64,000 nt of DNA from Furfurilactobacillus curtus. Its GTDB lineage: Bacteria; Bacillota; Bacilli; Lactobacillales; Lactobacillaceae. Every line of letters begins with the position of its first letter. Within the stretch, counting starts at the first letter, position 1. This document shows positions 1 through 7,886 of the stretch, one piece after another. The position numbers and the translations under genes were made by a program. Under the pieces are notes generated by a model. That model did no database searches and was not told where the DNA came from. It saw only the letters and a program-made list of their open reading frames with translations. Location: the NCBI RefSeq assembly GCF_045862785.1, contig NZ_BQXO01000001.1, positions 434,001 to 498,000 on the forward strand, given 5' to 3'.

Positions 1-569
1 AAACCGAGGAACGGTAAGAATGCCAACACGACCAAGGCAATGCGCGCATTAGTGGTATACATCGCATAAAAAGACGTCACGACAGAAAATAAAGCCACAA
101 TTGCAGCTGCAAATAGCGCCCAAAACGTTTGGAAAGACATCGTATCATTTGTCAGTCGCGATAAGATTGATCCAGCTGGTACTTGATCAAAATAGCGCAT
201 GCCTAATCGATGTAACTTGCGAAAGAGCTGAACTCGCACATTTTCTAACATGCGTTCCCCACCCATTGCATATAAAAACTCTTGGCCAAATTGAAAAATC
301 GCTTTAATCAACGTACCCAAAAAATAAAAACCGGCAAAAAATAAGACGACACGTAATGCTGCATTATTAACCCGTAAGTATTGGTTCATGTAGGTCTGCA
401 TTAACTTCGGCAAAAGAATGTTAATCAAACTAACCGCAAAGGCAAAAATGATGGCCCAGATAAAATCCCATTTATAGGGAGCCGCATACGGTAATAAACG
501 CTTGATAACAATGCGCTGCTCTTTCAAAGACATGCTTTTGGACCAAGCAGACTGATGATTTTGAGCCAT
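1..569 (-). CDS. ABC exporter half-transporter, N-terminal part (cut by window edge)
   Basis: About 189 N-terminal residues are visible on the minus strand; the rest lies left of position 1. They form the start of a type IV ABC exporter membrane domain: a polar N-terminus, a hydrophobic segment near residues 35-50, a second near 75-90, the intracellular helix with SRLTNDT around residue 140, and a further hydrophobic stretch after it. The ATPase domain is outside the window. The ATG overlaps the TAA of the upstream ABC gene (TAATG), so the two are probably translationally coupled and form a heterodimeric multidrug or lipid exporter of the BmrC/BmrD or LmrC/LmrD type. The substrate cannot be read from sequence. 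Confidence 0.85.
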   Translation of the reverse strand, partial: MAQNHQSAWSKSMSLKEQRIVIKRLLPYAAPYKWDFIWAIIFAFAVSLINILLPKLMQTYMNQYLRVNNAALRVVLFFAGFYFLGTLIKAIFQFGQEFLYAMGGERMLENVRVQLFRKLHRLGMRYFDQVPAGSILSRLTNDTMSFQTFWALFAAAIVALFSVVTSFYAMYTTNARIALVVLAFLPFLG

Positions 570-2320
570 TAATCGTTACCTCCTCCAATTGAATCGGCCA
601 GTTGTTGTTGATCATACATTCGCTTATACCAGCCGTTAGCCGCCATTAGGGTGTTGTGATTCCCGCGCTCAATGATTTTTCCGTCATCGAGAACGATAAT
701 TTCGTCCGCATTAATTACCGAACTCAAGCGGTGTGCGGCGATGATTGTCGTTTTATCAGCCCGTTTCTCGCCTAGACGCATTAAGATTTGCGCCTCTGTT
801 TTGGCATCCACAGCTGACAACGCGTCATCTAAAATTAGCAACTCCGGGTTAATAACCAATGCCCGCGCAATGGCTAGCCGTTGTTTTTGCCCACCAGATA
901 ATGACACCCCTTCTTCGCCGACCTGTGTTTGATACCCGTCAGGCATACCAATAACATCTTCGTCAAACGCCGCTGTGTACGCCGCCGCTCTGACTTCGTC
1001 GTCACCAATATCCGGATTGGCAAATGCAATATTTTCCCGAATCGATGTGGAAAACAGAAAATTATCTTGCGGTACATAACCTAAAGCATGAATGTATGCG
1101 TCCAATGTATAATCACGAATATCATGCCCGCCAAAGTCAATTTGACCATCGTAATGATCAAATTGACGCAAGAGAAGCTTCAATATGGACGTTTTCCCAG
1201 CGCCCACTCGACCAACGATTCCCAAAGTGTGCCCAGCCGATAGTTGAAAATCAATATTTTGAAGGCGCAAAGCTTCATCATTGGGATAGCTAAATGCATT
1301 AATCTGCACATTTAAATCGCCATGGGCTGGCTGTGAAACGCCGTTAGTGTTCTCGATGATTTCTGAACGTTCATGTAGTAGGAAATTAACCCGATCATAG
1401 GAGGCATTCCCCCGCTCCATCGTATTGAATAATTGTCCAATCGCAAACATTGGCCAGACCAACATTCCCACATAAGCAATAAAGGTCACTAGTTGTCCCA
1501 CTGTGATCACTTGTGTCGTGACATAGCGTCCCCCAAGAATAATCGTTGCGACGTACGACAGCCCAATAATCACCGTAATTAGCGGGTCAAATAACGCATC
1601 TAACCAATTAGTTCGCCGGTTAATGGCAATCGTCTTAGTGACTTGTTGTTCAAAGTCAACTTCATCTTCACGTTCTTGTCCAAGCGTCTTGATAACTTTA
1701 ATGCCTTCAATACTTTCCTGCGCTTTATTGTTCAAATTCGAGAAAGCCGCCTGTGATTCACCAAAAGCTAGATGAATCTTTGTTCCCAGATAACGAGCGA
1801 CCAAAGCAATTAGTGGCAGTGGGAGAACCGCGATGATGGTCAAACGCCAGTTAACAAGCGCCATCATGGCAATCAGGGTCGTGCCGCCGGTAATGATTGA
1901 ATCAGCAAATTGTAAAATGCCACCTCCAGCAACCCGCTGAATTGCGGACAAATCGTTAGTTGCATGCGCCATTAGATCGCCGGTTCGGTAACGCTGATAA
2001 AAGGCAGTATCCATAACCATGAAATGAGCGTATAACCGTTCCCGCAAGGTTTTTTCCAGCTTTGCTGCGCCACCCCAAATCGATATCCGCCACAAATATC
2101 TCGCGGCATATGATGCTATGGCAATAACTGTCATTAAGAGAAGATCACGGGTAAGACGGCCGCCGCTCAAGTGTTTCCGATTCATTAAATCAACTAAATT
2201 CCCGATAATTCGTGGCGGAATAATTCCTAAAACGGCCGTCATCAACAGACCAAACACACCCCAAAAATAAAGGCGCCGTTCCTGCTTAAAATACCAAGCT
2301 AATTTCCTAAAAATTGACAA
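569..2320 (-). CDS. ABC exporter half-transporter with a degenerate ATP site
   Basis: This 583-residue protein has an N-terminal membrane domain (about 1-310) fused to an ATPase domain (about 335-575), the usual size for an exporter half. Visible motifs are Walker A GRVGAGKT (370-377), Q-loop near 418, signature LSGGQ (474-478), Walker B LLILDD (494-499) and H-loop histidine 530. The catalytic glutamate after Walker B is Asp499. This is the usual mark of the non-canonical half of a heterodimeric exporter (TM287, BmrC), and it fits the partner gene that overlaps its stop codon. The start is TTG, placed seven bases after AGGGA. The gene is first of the pair and is preceded by the 121-bp tandem repeat. 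Role: ATP-driven export of an unknown compound from the cytoplasmic membrane. Confidence 0.88.
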   Translation of the reverse strand: MSIFRKLAWYFKQERRLYFWGVFGLLMTAVLGIIPPRIIGNLVDLMNRKHLSGGRLTRDLLLMTVIAIASYAARYLWRISIWGGAAKLEKTLRERLYAHFMVMDTAFYQRYRTGDLMAHATNDLSAIQRVAGGGILQFADSIITGGTTLIAMMALVNWRLTIIAVLPLPLIALVARYLGTKIHLAFGESQAAFSNLNNKAQESIEGIKVIKTLGQEREDEVDFEQQVTKTIAINRRTNWLDALFDPLITVIIGLSYVATIILGGRYVTTQVITVGQLVTFIAYVGMLVWPMFAIGQLFNTMERGNASYDRVNFLLHERSEIIENTNGVSQPAHGDLNVQINAFSYPNDEALRLQNIDFQLSAGHTLGIVGRVGAGKTSILKLLLRQFDHYDGQIDFGGHDIRDYTLDAYIHALGYVPQDNFLFSTSIRENIAFANPDIGDDEVRAAAYTAAFDEDVIGMPDGYQTQVGEEGVSLSGGQKQRLAIARALVINPELLILDDALSAVDAKTEAQILMRLGEKRADKTTIIAAHRLSSVINADEIIVLDDGKIIERGNHNTLMAANGWYKRMYDQQQLADSIGGGND

Positions 2321-2358
2321 AGTGATCCCTACTTTCTTAACGACCAGGGTGAAATCAT

Positions 2359-2642
2359 TCTGGGCTAGGCTCAGACAACAGGCTTGTGTAACTAGACAAA
2401 GACCTCAAGGTGAAACAAGCCGGGTGGTGTCGAGCACTAGCTGAGACTTAACTGTTGGCGATCTGGGCCAACTGGTAAGTCTGGGCTAGGCACAGACAAC
2501 AGGCTTGTGTAACTAGACAAAGGCCTCAAGGTGAAACAAGCTGGGTGGTGTCGAGCACTAGCTGAGACTTAACTGTTGGCGATCTGGGCCAACTGGTAAG
2601 ACTGGGCTAGGCGCAGACAACAGGCTTGTGTAACTAGACAAA
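2359..2642. repeat. 121-bp tandem repeat, about 2.3 copies
   Basis: Copy 1 spans 2359-2479, copy 2 spans 2480-2600, and a partial third runs from 2601 to about 2641. The period is exactly 121 bases and the full copies differ at only a handful of positions. Each unit holds a potential hairpin (ACTGTTGGC with GCCAACTGGT) and a 41-base block (2410-2450 in copy 1) that recurs in diverged form at 18559-18599. No open reading frame crosses it. This accounts for the gene-free stretch 2321-2688. Confidence 0.9.
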
Positions 2643-2671
2643 AAAACGGACAGAAATTAATCCGCCCGTTT
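2638..2671 (-). terminator. Terminator after the YneF-family gene
   Basis: On the minus strand AAACGGGCGGA pairs with TCTGTCCGTTT around a six-base loop, including two or three G-U pairs, and is followed by a run of T. It lies directly downstream of the small membrane protein gene. Confidence 0.8.
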
Positions 2672-2688
2672 AATCAATTACAATAACA

Positions 2689-2913
2689 TTAACTCTTACG
2701 TGACTGTGCCTGCATCGTTGCTAGCATCTGCTTCAGCTTCTTTTCAGAAGGCTTCTGCCCCATTTGTAGCATCATACTGCGCAACATGTCTTCAGTAATC
2801 GGAGGATTGTTCTTCAGGTAGTTTTGCATATAACGGCGTGCAAAGAAAAAGCCGCCAATTACACCGGCGATCGCGGCAATAATCACGATCAAAATCCATA
2901 ACCCTGTTGACAT
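2689..2913 (-). CDS. yneF: YneF family (UPF0154) small membrane protein
   Basis: A 74-residue protein with one N-terminal transmembrane helix (about 4-25) containing small residues, then FFARRYMQ and a basic amphipathic tail ending QAQSRKS. Length, the helix and the PPITEDMLRSMM block fit the UPF0154/YneF family, whose function is unknown. The ATG at 2913 is preferred over the TTG one codon earlier because it sits seven bases from the GGGGG ribosome binding site. As in Bacillus it lies near DUF896 and lexA. Confidence 0.85.
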   Translation of the reverse strand: MSTGLWILIVIIAAIAGVIGGFFFARRYMQNYLKNNPPITEDMLRSMMLQMGQKPSEKKLKQMLATMQAQSRKS

Positions 2914-3007
2914 CAAGATACCCCCCTTTACAATAATGATTTACATCAAACTATATTACACAAGTAAGGACCGCTTGAAAACCCTTTACCTATAAAAAGA
3001 TCTTAAA

Positions 3008-3247
3008 TTAATCATCACGGAGTCCTTTATCTCGTTGAACCTTTTTAACTTTTTCAGGGGTCACTTCATTGCCTTCATCGTCAAACACCTGTAACATTTC
3101 GACTTGTGACTTAAACGCTTTTCTAAAGTTGGCAAGAAATTCTTGACGTAATTTCTTTTGTTCGGTTTTTTCAGCGTCAGACAGTCCTTCACTTTTCTCT
3201 TTGTGGGCTAGTTCGTTAATTCGTGCTCGCAGTTTTTCTGCATCCAT
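3008..3247 (-). CDS. DUF896 (YnzC-like) small cytoplasmic protein
   Basis: A 79-residue, highly charged, probably helical protein. The pattern RINELAHKEKSEGLSDAE, followed by EQKKLRQEFLANFRKAFKSQ, is characteristic of DUF896 (UPF0291). B. subtilis YnzC is a two-helix hairpin in an SOS-linked neighbourhood. The ATG follows AAAGGAG with seven bases between. The gene diverges from lexA, and its likely -10 (TATAAT, minus strand, 3302-3307) lies near the lexA operator, so SOS control is possible but not shown. Confidence 0.88.
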   Translation of the reverse strand: MDAEKLRARINELAHKEKSEGLSDAEKTEQKKLRQEFLANFRKAFKSQVEMLQVFDDEGNEVTPEKVKKVQRDKGLRDD

Positions 3248-3346
3248 TGATGGTCTCCTTTACGAGTGGATCGGAACATCCACCTTCAACTTTTAAAATA
3301 CATTATACGCTTGGTTTCTACAATTCCCAAAAGATTCGCTGCCGAC

Positions 3347-3386
3347 CGAACATTTGTTTGACCCAACGTTTTTCATGTGCTAAATT
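3347..3386 (+). promoter_or_regulatory. lexA promoter with LexA (SOS) box
   Basis: CGAACATTTGTTTG (3347-3360) matches the Gram-positive LexA operator CGAAC-N4-GTTCG at nine of ten positions. It overlaps the -35 TTGACC (3358-3363), which is 17 bases from the -10 TAAATT (3381-3386) with an upstream TGC. This fits autorepression. A weaker half-site ending GTTCG lies at 3467-3471 in the leader. Confidence 0.75.
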
Positions 3387-3496
3387 TGATGTATCAGCAA
3401 GTGTTGAGGGGATCAAACTTCCTACCCACCTTGGGTTTAATCAGCAACGTCGTGCTAGGACTGAATGTTCGTAAAAAATCCAATGAGGTATCAGAA

Positions 3497-4126
3497 ATGT
3501 CTAAGAATGCAGAAACTAAACAAATGGCGGTCCTTCGTTTCATCTACGATCGGGTCAGCGAGAAAGGCTATCCGCCGACCGTCCGTGAGATTGGCGAGGC
3601 CGTTGACCTATCCTCAACTTCAACGGTTCACGGTCATATCGATCGCTTACAAAAAAAAGGGCTACTCGTCAAAGATCCCACTAAACCTAGAGCCATTGAA
3701 CTAACCGATGATGGGTTAATCGCACTTGGTGTCTCAACGACGCCTAATGAAATTCCGTTGCTTGGTGTTGTCGCTGCTGGTGAACCAATTTTAGCGGTTC
3801 AAGAAGCGACTGACTTCTTCCCGATCCCGCCAGAATTATCTGACTACGATGGTGATCTTTTCATGTTAACAATCCGCGGGGATAGCATGATCAACATGGG
3901 CATCTTAACTGGCGATCGAGTAATTGTTCGTCGCCAGCAAAATGCAGATAATGGTGATATCGTCATTGCCATGACCGACGAAAATGAAGCTACTTGCAAA
4001 CGCTTCTTCAAGGAATCGGACCATTACCGGCTTCAACCTGAAAATGATGAAATGGCGCCGATTATTTTAAACAATGTGACGATCTTAGGCAAGGTTGTCG
4101 GTCTATACCGAGATGCAATCTATTAG
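3497..4126 (+). CDS. lexA: LexA, SOS transcriptional repressor
   Basis: A 209-residue LexA of normal length. The N-terminal winged helix (about 7-70) has the conserved GYPPTVREIG and STVHGHIDRL segments. The C-terminal peptidase has the self-cleavage bond Ala94-Gly95 in VVAAGEP, nucleophile Ser130 in RGDSM and general base Lys168 in ATCKRFF. RecA filaments on damaged DNA trigger self-cleavage and derepress the regulon. The start is the ATG preceded by GAGGTA; the open frame upstream of it lacks LexA-like sequence. The gene's own operator overlaps its -35, and a second good box lies at the uvrC promoter in this window. Confidence 0.96.
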   Translation: MSKNAETKQMAVLRFIYDRVSEKGYPPTVREIGEAVDLSSTSTVHGHIDRLQKKGLLVKDPTKPRAIELTDDGLIALGVSTTPNEIPLLGVVAAGEPILAVQEATDFFPIPPELSDYDGDLFMLTIRGDSMINMGILTGDRVIVRRQQNADNGDIVIAMTDENEATCKRFFKESDHYRLQPENDEMAPIILNNVTILGKVVGLYRDAIY

Positions 4127-4150
4127 TTCGCCTTATTTCTAAAATTGAGC

Positions 4151-4189
4151 CAAACAAAAATCCTTCCGCGTATGGAAGGATTTTTGTTT
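4151..4189. terminator. Bidirectional terminator between lexA and ndt
   Basis: AACAAAAATCCTTCC and its complement flank a six-base loop, with A-rich and T-rich outer arms, between convergent genes. Confidence 0.85.
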
Positions 4190-4214
4190 CCTTGTCATTT
4201 AAAACGCCGCTCGC

Positions 4215-4655
4215 TTACTGAATATCACCCGTATAACTCGTGTGCGGTAAATCGTTAAAATCTAGCGTCTTAATGGCCATCGCATCCGTTGTATAAGTTG
4301 TTGCACCTTGAATCAACATTAAATTGACAAGCCCTGACTTTTCATGTAGCAGCACAACTGGCTTCCCCTGGGCCACCGCATAGCCAATTTCAAATGCGGT
4401 CCCACTGTCGACAGAATCATCGGTAAAGTCTGCAACGGCGACAACCATATCTGCAGCATTGAGGTGGTTTAAATCATGCTGATACGCCGTTGTTTGCCAC
4501 TCCTCACTTCCAAATGTTAAATCTGGAAATTGTGATAAGCGTGGACTAAAAACATCGCCAACGGTTTTATTATCAGCAAGTGCTTGCTCAACTCGCTTAA
4601 CCCGGTCGATTTGTTCTTCATCAAAAAATGGGCTCGCTAAATAAATTGATTTCAA
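4215..4655 (-). CDS. ndt: Nucleoside 2-deoxyribosyltransferase
   Basis: Transfers 2-deoxyribose between purine and pyrimidine bases in nucleoside salvage, an enzyme typical of lactobacilli. The 146-residue protein opens with YLASPFF, has a conserved DMVVAVADF segment (about 69-77) and GTAFEIGYA, in which Glu89 matches the nucleophilic Glu98 of the L. leichmannii enzyme. The start is a TTG at 4655 placed seven bases after AGGAGG; the in-frame ATG upstream lies before the ribosome binding site. The gene stands alone, convergent with lexA. Confidence 0.9.
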   Translation of the reverse strand: MKSIYLASPFFDEEQIDRVKRVEQALADNKTVGDVFSPRLSQFPDLTFGSEEWQTTAYQHDLNHLNAADMVVAVADFTDDSVDSGTAFEIGYAVAQGKPVVLLHEKSGLVNLMLIQGATTYTTDAMAIKTLDFNDLPHTSYTGDIQ

Positions 4656-4906
4656 TGTGTTGCCTCCTAAAATTAGTATAGTCATTGTACCAAAAGACGA
4701 ACATAAGCGTAAACTAAAACTTTATCGTTTTTTATTTTTACCTAATTAAAAATAATTTGTGTTAATTAAACCAAATATCGTTCTAATTCAAGAACATTAT
4801 AGTTAGTAACCGCTCCTTTTAAAATGCAATAAACTGGTTGCCTAACCAGGCACACTAATCCTGTTTGTAAAAAGTTCACTTTTTACTTAAGGAGGAACAT
4901 GTTAAA

Positions 4907-5596
4907 ATGATTTCAGCAAAAGTTACGGAAAGAGGATTTGGCATGATTTATTTAACAGTTTTCGGTGGCATTGCCTTAATTTTGGCAATTTTTTATTTGC
5001 TCAATTCCGTCCAGAGTTATCACACTTGGCGGTTTGCCACTTTTTTAGTGGTTATTTTTGCTCTAGCTACCGGGTATGGTGCGATTCATTTACCAGCGCA
5101 GCACCGTGAAGCGCAACAGCAAGCAAAAAAAGCTGCCGCTTCACAGAAAAAAACCAGTTCGCAAACGAAGGCAGCCCAACAGTCCTCATTAACCAAGGCT
5201 GCCTCAACGTTTAATCCAACTGGGACTGTAATTAACGGTGAAACAGAGTCACAAAAAAGCGCTGCCCGTTCTAACGCTGAACAGCAGATGACCAAGCAAC
5301 TTGGAACGGCTTTCGCCAATTTTGGGAAAGTAACTTTTGCGGCTGATAGTAAAACATATACAATCACGCCAACTAATGCTGATACGGTTAAGGCATTAGA
5401 AGCGTTGGAAGCAACACCAAGCCAAGCTGAACAAGCCCAATGGCCAACGCTAACAGAGAATTTCAGAAAATCATCGGCCAACGTTAGCAAGTCGCTGCAA
5501 GCTGATTACACAATCACCTTGGTTAGCCCGGACCAAAACGGTAAAGTTCTCTACAGTGCCAAAAATGGACAGACTGTCACAGATTTTACAAAGTAA
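4907..5596 (+). CDS. Membrane-anchored protein of unknown function
   Basis: A 229-residue protein. Two hydrophobic helices (about 14-32 and 42-60) are followed by an Ala/Gln/Lys-rich, probably helical and exposed stretch (65-125) and a compact C-terminal part (about 130-229) with repeated TYTIT-like beta segments. I do not recognise the family. A strong AAGGAGG (4890-4896) lies ten bases before the ATG at 4907. An internal ATG at 4943 behind GAGG would give a protein starting directly at the first helix, so the start is uncertain. A tiny three-codon frame (4899-4910) overlaps the start. The gene is monocistronic, with its own terminator. Confidence 0.75.
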   Translation: MISAKVTERGFGMIYLTVFGGIALILAIFYLLNSVQSYHTWRFATFLVVIFALATGYGAIHLPAQHREAQQQAKKAAASQKKTSSQTKAAQQSSLTKAASTFNPTGTVINGETESQKSAARSNAEQQMTKQLGTAFANFGKVTFAADSKTYTITPTNADTVKALEALEATPSQAEQAQWPTLTENFRKSSANVSKSLQADYTITLVSPDQNGKVLYSAKNGQTVTDFTK

Positions 5597-5621
5597 AAAT
5601 GGCTAGATTTAACTTAAGCCT

Positions 5622-5667
5622 AAAAAATGAGCTAATTCCTTATACAGCTGGAATTAGCTCATTTTTT
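5622..5667. terminator. Bidirectional terminator
   Basis: An 18-base perfect inverted repeat (AAAAAATGAGCTAATTCC and complement) with poly-A and poly-T ends lies between the convergent membrane-protein gene and mvaS. Confidence 0.88.
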
Positions 5668-5701
5668 CATTGAATCGCGGAATTCAAGATTGTGTTTAGG
5701 A

Positions 5702-6868
5702 TTAGTTTTGTTCACGATATTGTCGCTGTTCTTCTTTGACCCCTGCCAATACAAATCGACTGGGATCCTCGCTGATATTATTCAACTGGGTTGACCCATC
5801 CGTCGGCAATTGCGTCAAAAACATTTGCTCATAGGTTGGGACATCTACCTGGTGCCGCATGTCTAACAACTGTTCAATTTCAACTTGGTTGAAGCCGGTT
5901 CGATAATTGGGCTGCAATGTCCCAGTGAAAAATTCTCCTTCGGCGCCAGAGCCATAGCTGAATAAACCCAGTGAAGCGCCCCCAGTTAGATCACCATTTG
6001 CTAAGAGCGATAGTAAACTCAAGTAAAGTGAGCCTGTGTATAAATTACCCACTCGCCGATTCCAAACTCGGGCTTGTTCAAAATTACTGGTTAATTGTTC
6101 AGCATTGTCAGAGTCGGTTTCAGGTAGAACCGTACGTAATGCTTTTAACCCCATTTTTGAAAATGGCAAATGGAATAACAGGGCCTGATAATCTGACAAT
6201 TGATGATGGTAAGTTTGCGTGAATCGGTGCCAAATATCTTGGAAGAAGTCGATATAAATATTAGCGGAGTAATGGCCATCCACGCGGGCCTCCGTGGCAT
6301 AGACAGGGCGCCAAAAGTCCATCACATCTCGGGTTAAATATGTGCTCTCATTGCTTAACGCCAAAATTGTCGGATTCTCGCTCATTACCATTGCCACAGC
6401 ACCGGCGCCCTGAGTAATTTCACCGGAAGTCTTCAAGCCGTAGCGCGCAATGTCAGCTGCTAAGACGAGTACGCGACGTTTGGGATGGACAAGTAGATAA
6501 TCTTTGCCTAACTGTAAAGCGGCGGTCGCCGAGTAACAGGCTTCTTTGACCTCAATTGCCCGAGTATGTTCGGTAAGCCCCAGTAAATGCTGTAGGTAAA
6601 TTGCAGCAGCTTTGGAGTTATCAATTCCTGATTCAGTTGCGAATAAGATCAAATCGATAGTCGAACGATCCTCATCGGTCAGAATTTGAGCCGCTGCATT
6701 AGCTGCCATGGTGACCACGTCTTGGGTAATCGGGACGACCGCCATTTGTGATTGTCCAATTCCGATATGATACTTATCCGGATCATCGCCACGAGCATTG
6801 GCCAGATCGGTCATATCCAAAAAATATTGTGGGGTGTAAAACCCCATTTTATCGATACCAACTTTCAT
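5702..6868 (-). CDS. mvaS: Hydroxymethylglutaryl-CoA synthase
   Basis: Condenses acetyl-CoA with acetoacetyl-CoA to HMG-CoA, the first committed step of the mevalonate route to isoprenoids used by lactic acid bacteria. The 388-residue protein has the catalytic Glu79 (ATESG), Cys111 (EACYSA) and His233 (LFHLPFSK) at the same positions as the staphylococcal enzyme. The ATG at 6868 follows GAGG by eight bases; the longer in-frame extension lacks a binding site and homology. No other mevalonate gene is adjacent. A promoter overlapping that of the divergent tRNA is present upstream. Confidence 0.95.
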   Translation of the reverse strand: MKVGIDKMGFYTPQYFLDMTDLANARGDDPDKYHIGIGQSQMAVVPITQDVVTMAANAAAQILTDEDRSTIDLILFATESGIDNSKAAAIYLQHLLGLTEHTRAIEVKEACYSATAALQLGKDYLLVHPKRRVLVLAADIARYGLKTSGEITQGAGAVAMVMSENPTILALSNESTYLTRDVMDFWRPVYATEARVDGHYSANIYIDFFQDIWHRFTQTYHHQLSDYQALLFHLPFSKMGLKALRTVLPETDSDNAEQLTSNFEQARVWNRRVGNLYTGSLYLSLLSLLANGDLTGGASLGLFSYGSGAEGEFFTGTLQPNYRTGFNQVEIEQLLDMRHQVDVPTYEQMFLTQLPTDGSTQLNNISEDPSRFVLAGVKEEQRQYREQN

Positions 6869-6927
6869 TATTCTTGCCTCATTTATTTTCGAAGTGATTG
6901 GTAAATTTATTTTCAAACCGTTCATTA

Positions 6928-6956
6928 ACTTTAACCGCTGATGCCTTTACAGTCAA
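6928..6956 (-). promoter_or_regulatory. Predicted mvaS promoter
   Basis: On the minus strand TTGACT (6951-6956) and TAAAGT (6928-6933) are 17 bases apart. The -35 abuts the -35 of the divergent tRNA-Ser promoter, so the two promoters share DNA. Confidence 0.5.
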
Positions 6957-6974
6957 ATCTGTGATTGTTATACT
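6946..6974 (+). promoter_or_regulatory. tRNA-Ser promoter
   Basis: TTTACA (6946-6951) and TATACT (6969-6974) are 17 bases apart and end 19 bases before the mature tRNA 5' end. Confidence 0.75.
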
Positions 6975-6993
6975 ATTACTTGCGACATGCTTT

Positions 6994-7082
6994 GGAGAGT
7001 TGGCAGAGTGGTAATGCAACGGACTCGAAATCCGTCGAACCCGTGTTGAGCGGGCGCGCAGGTTCAATTCCTGTACTCTCCT
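6994..7082 (+). tRNA. tRNA-Ser (anticodon CGA)
   Basis: The acceptor arms GGAGAGT and ACTCTCC pair perfectly. The anticodon stem ACGGA/TCCGT encloses CTCGAAA, giving anticodon CGA for codon UCG. A long variable arm (about 20 bases, with CCCG/CGGG) marks a class II serine tRNA, and a T-arm with GGTTCAATTCC follows. CCA is not encoded. It has its own promoter and terminator and stands alone. Confidence 0.95.
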
Positions 7083-7110
7083 TAATTAGACCGTTGTTAA
7101 ACGGTTACAG

Positions 7111-7156
7111 AAAAGCAAACAGATTCCCTCGATGTCAGGAATCTGTTTGCTTTTTT
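7111..7156 (+). terminator. tRNA-Ser terminator
   Basis: AAAAGCAAACAGATTCC pairs with GGAATCTGTTTGCTTTT around a ten-base loop and ends in a T run. Confidence 0.88.
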
Positions 7157-7309
7157 GTAACTAGATGCTGAGTGATTTTGAAGCTGAGATATCCAAACAT
7201 AAATGATCTGCTCTTCTTAATTTTTTTTGCTGAGCACTTGGTGTATTTTTGAAATCACTAGGAAATTAAAAAATGCTATTCTCACCGATTCGAATTCATA
7301 TGTTCTGTT

Positions 7310-7352
7310 AAAAAAGCATTCACCGATTTTTTAAATCAGTGAATGCTTTTTT
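7310..7352 (-). terminator. Terminator of the rnz-recJ-apt operon
   Basis: AAAAAAGCATTCAC and its complement form a 14-base stem with T-rich tails immediately after apt. Confidence 0.87.
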
Positions 7353-7354
7353 AA

Positions 7355-7873
7355 CTAATAATCCATCAAAACCAACGTATCGTAATCCTTTAACTTTGCT
7401 AACCCATTCAATTCTTTTAATTGAAGTAAGAAAGCACAACCAACCACCACGCCACCAAGTTGTTCGACAAGCTTGATTGTTGCTTCGATAGTGCCACCAG
7501 TTGCTAAGATATCATCGGTGACTAGTACCCTTTGGCCGGGTTGAATTGCGTCATCGTGCATGTAGAGTGAGGCTGTTCCATACTCTAAAGCATAATCAGC
7601 CTTAATTGTCTTACGGGGTAGCTTGCCCTTTTTGCGAGCTGGCGCAAACCCAATGCCTAATTCGTAGGCCACTGGACAGCCGACAATAAAGCCGCGCGAT
7701 TCAGGTCCAACCACCATGTCTACTTGCTTGTCGCGAGCATAGCTAACAATGGTATCTGTCGCTTGATGATACGCTTCTCCATCCCCCATTAACGGTGAAA
7801 TATCGCGAAACATAATGCCCTTTTCTGGATAATCCGGTACTGTCGCGATGTACTTGGTTAAATCTAAGGTCAC
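7355..7873 (-). CDS. apt: Adenine phosphoribosyltransferase
   Basis: Converts adenine and PRPP to AMP in purine salvage. The 172-residue protein carries the PRPP-binding loop VLVTDDILATGGT near 120-132, the GPESRGF segment near 61-67 and the flexible-loop RKKGKLPRKT. GTG at 7873 is preferred over the GTG three codons upstream: it lies eight bases after AAAGGAG, gives the usual family length, and the upstream GTG overlaps the ribosome binding site. It follows recJ by 13 bases and is the last gene of its operon. Confidence 0.95.
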   Translation of the reverse strand: MTLDLTKYIATVPDYPEKGIMFRDISPLMGDGEAYHQATDTIVSYARDKQVDMVVGPESRGFIVGCPVAYELGIGFAPARKKGKLPRKTIKADYALEYGTASLYMHDDAIQPGQRVLVTDDILATGGTIEATIKLVEQLGGVVVGCAFLLQLKELNGLAKLKDYDTLVLMDY

Positions 7874-7886
7874 GTTCTTCACTCCT

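Noticed and set aside
2359..2642. CRISPR array
   Set aside because: The repeat unit is contiguous and 121 bases long, with no unique spacers and no cas genes nearby.
3458..3471. Second LexA box in the lexA leader
   Set aside because: Only seven of ten fixed bases match and one half is broken; kept only as a note.
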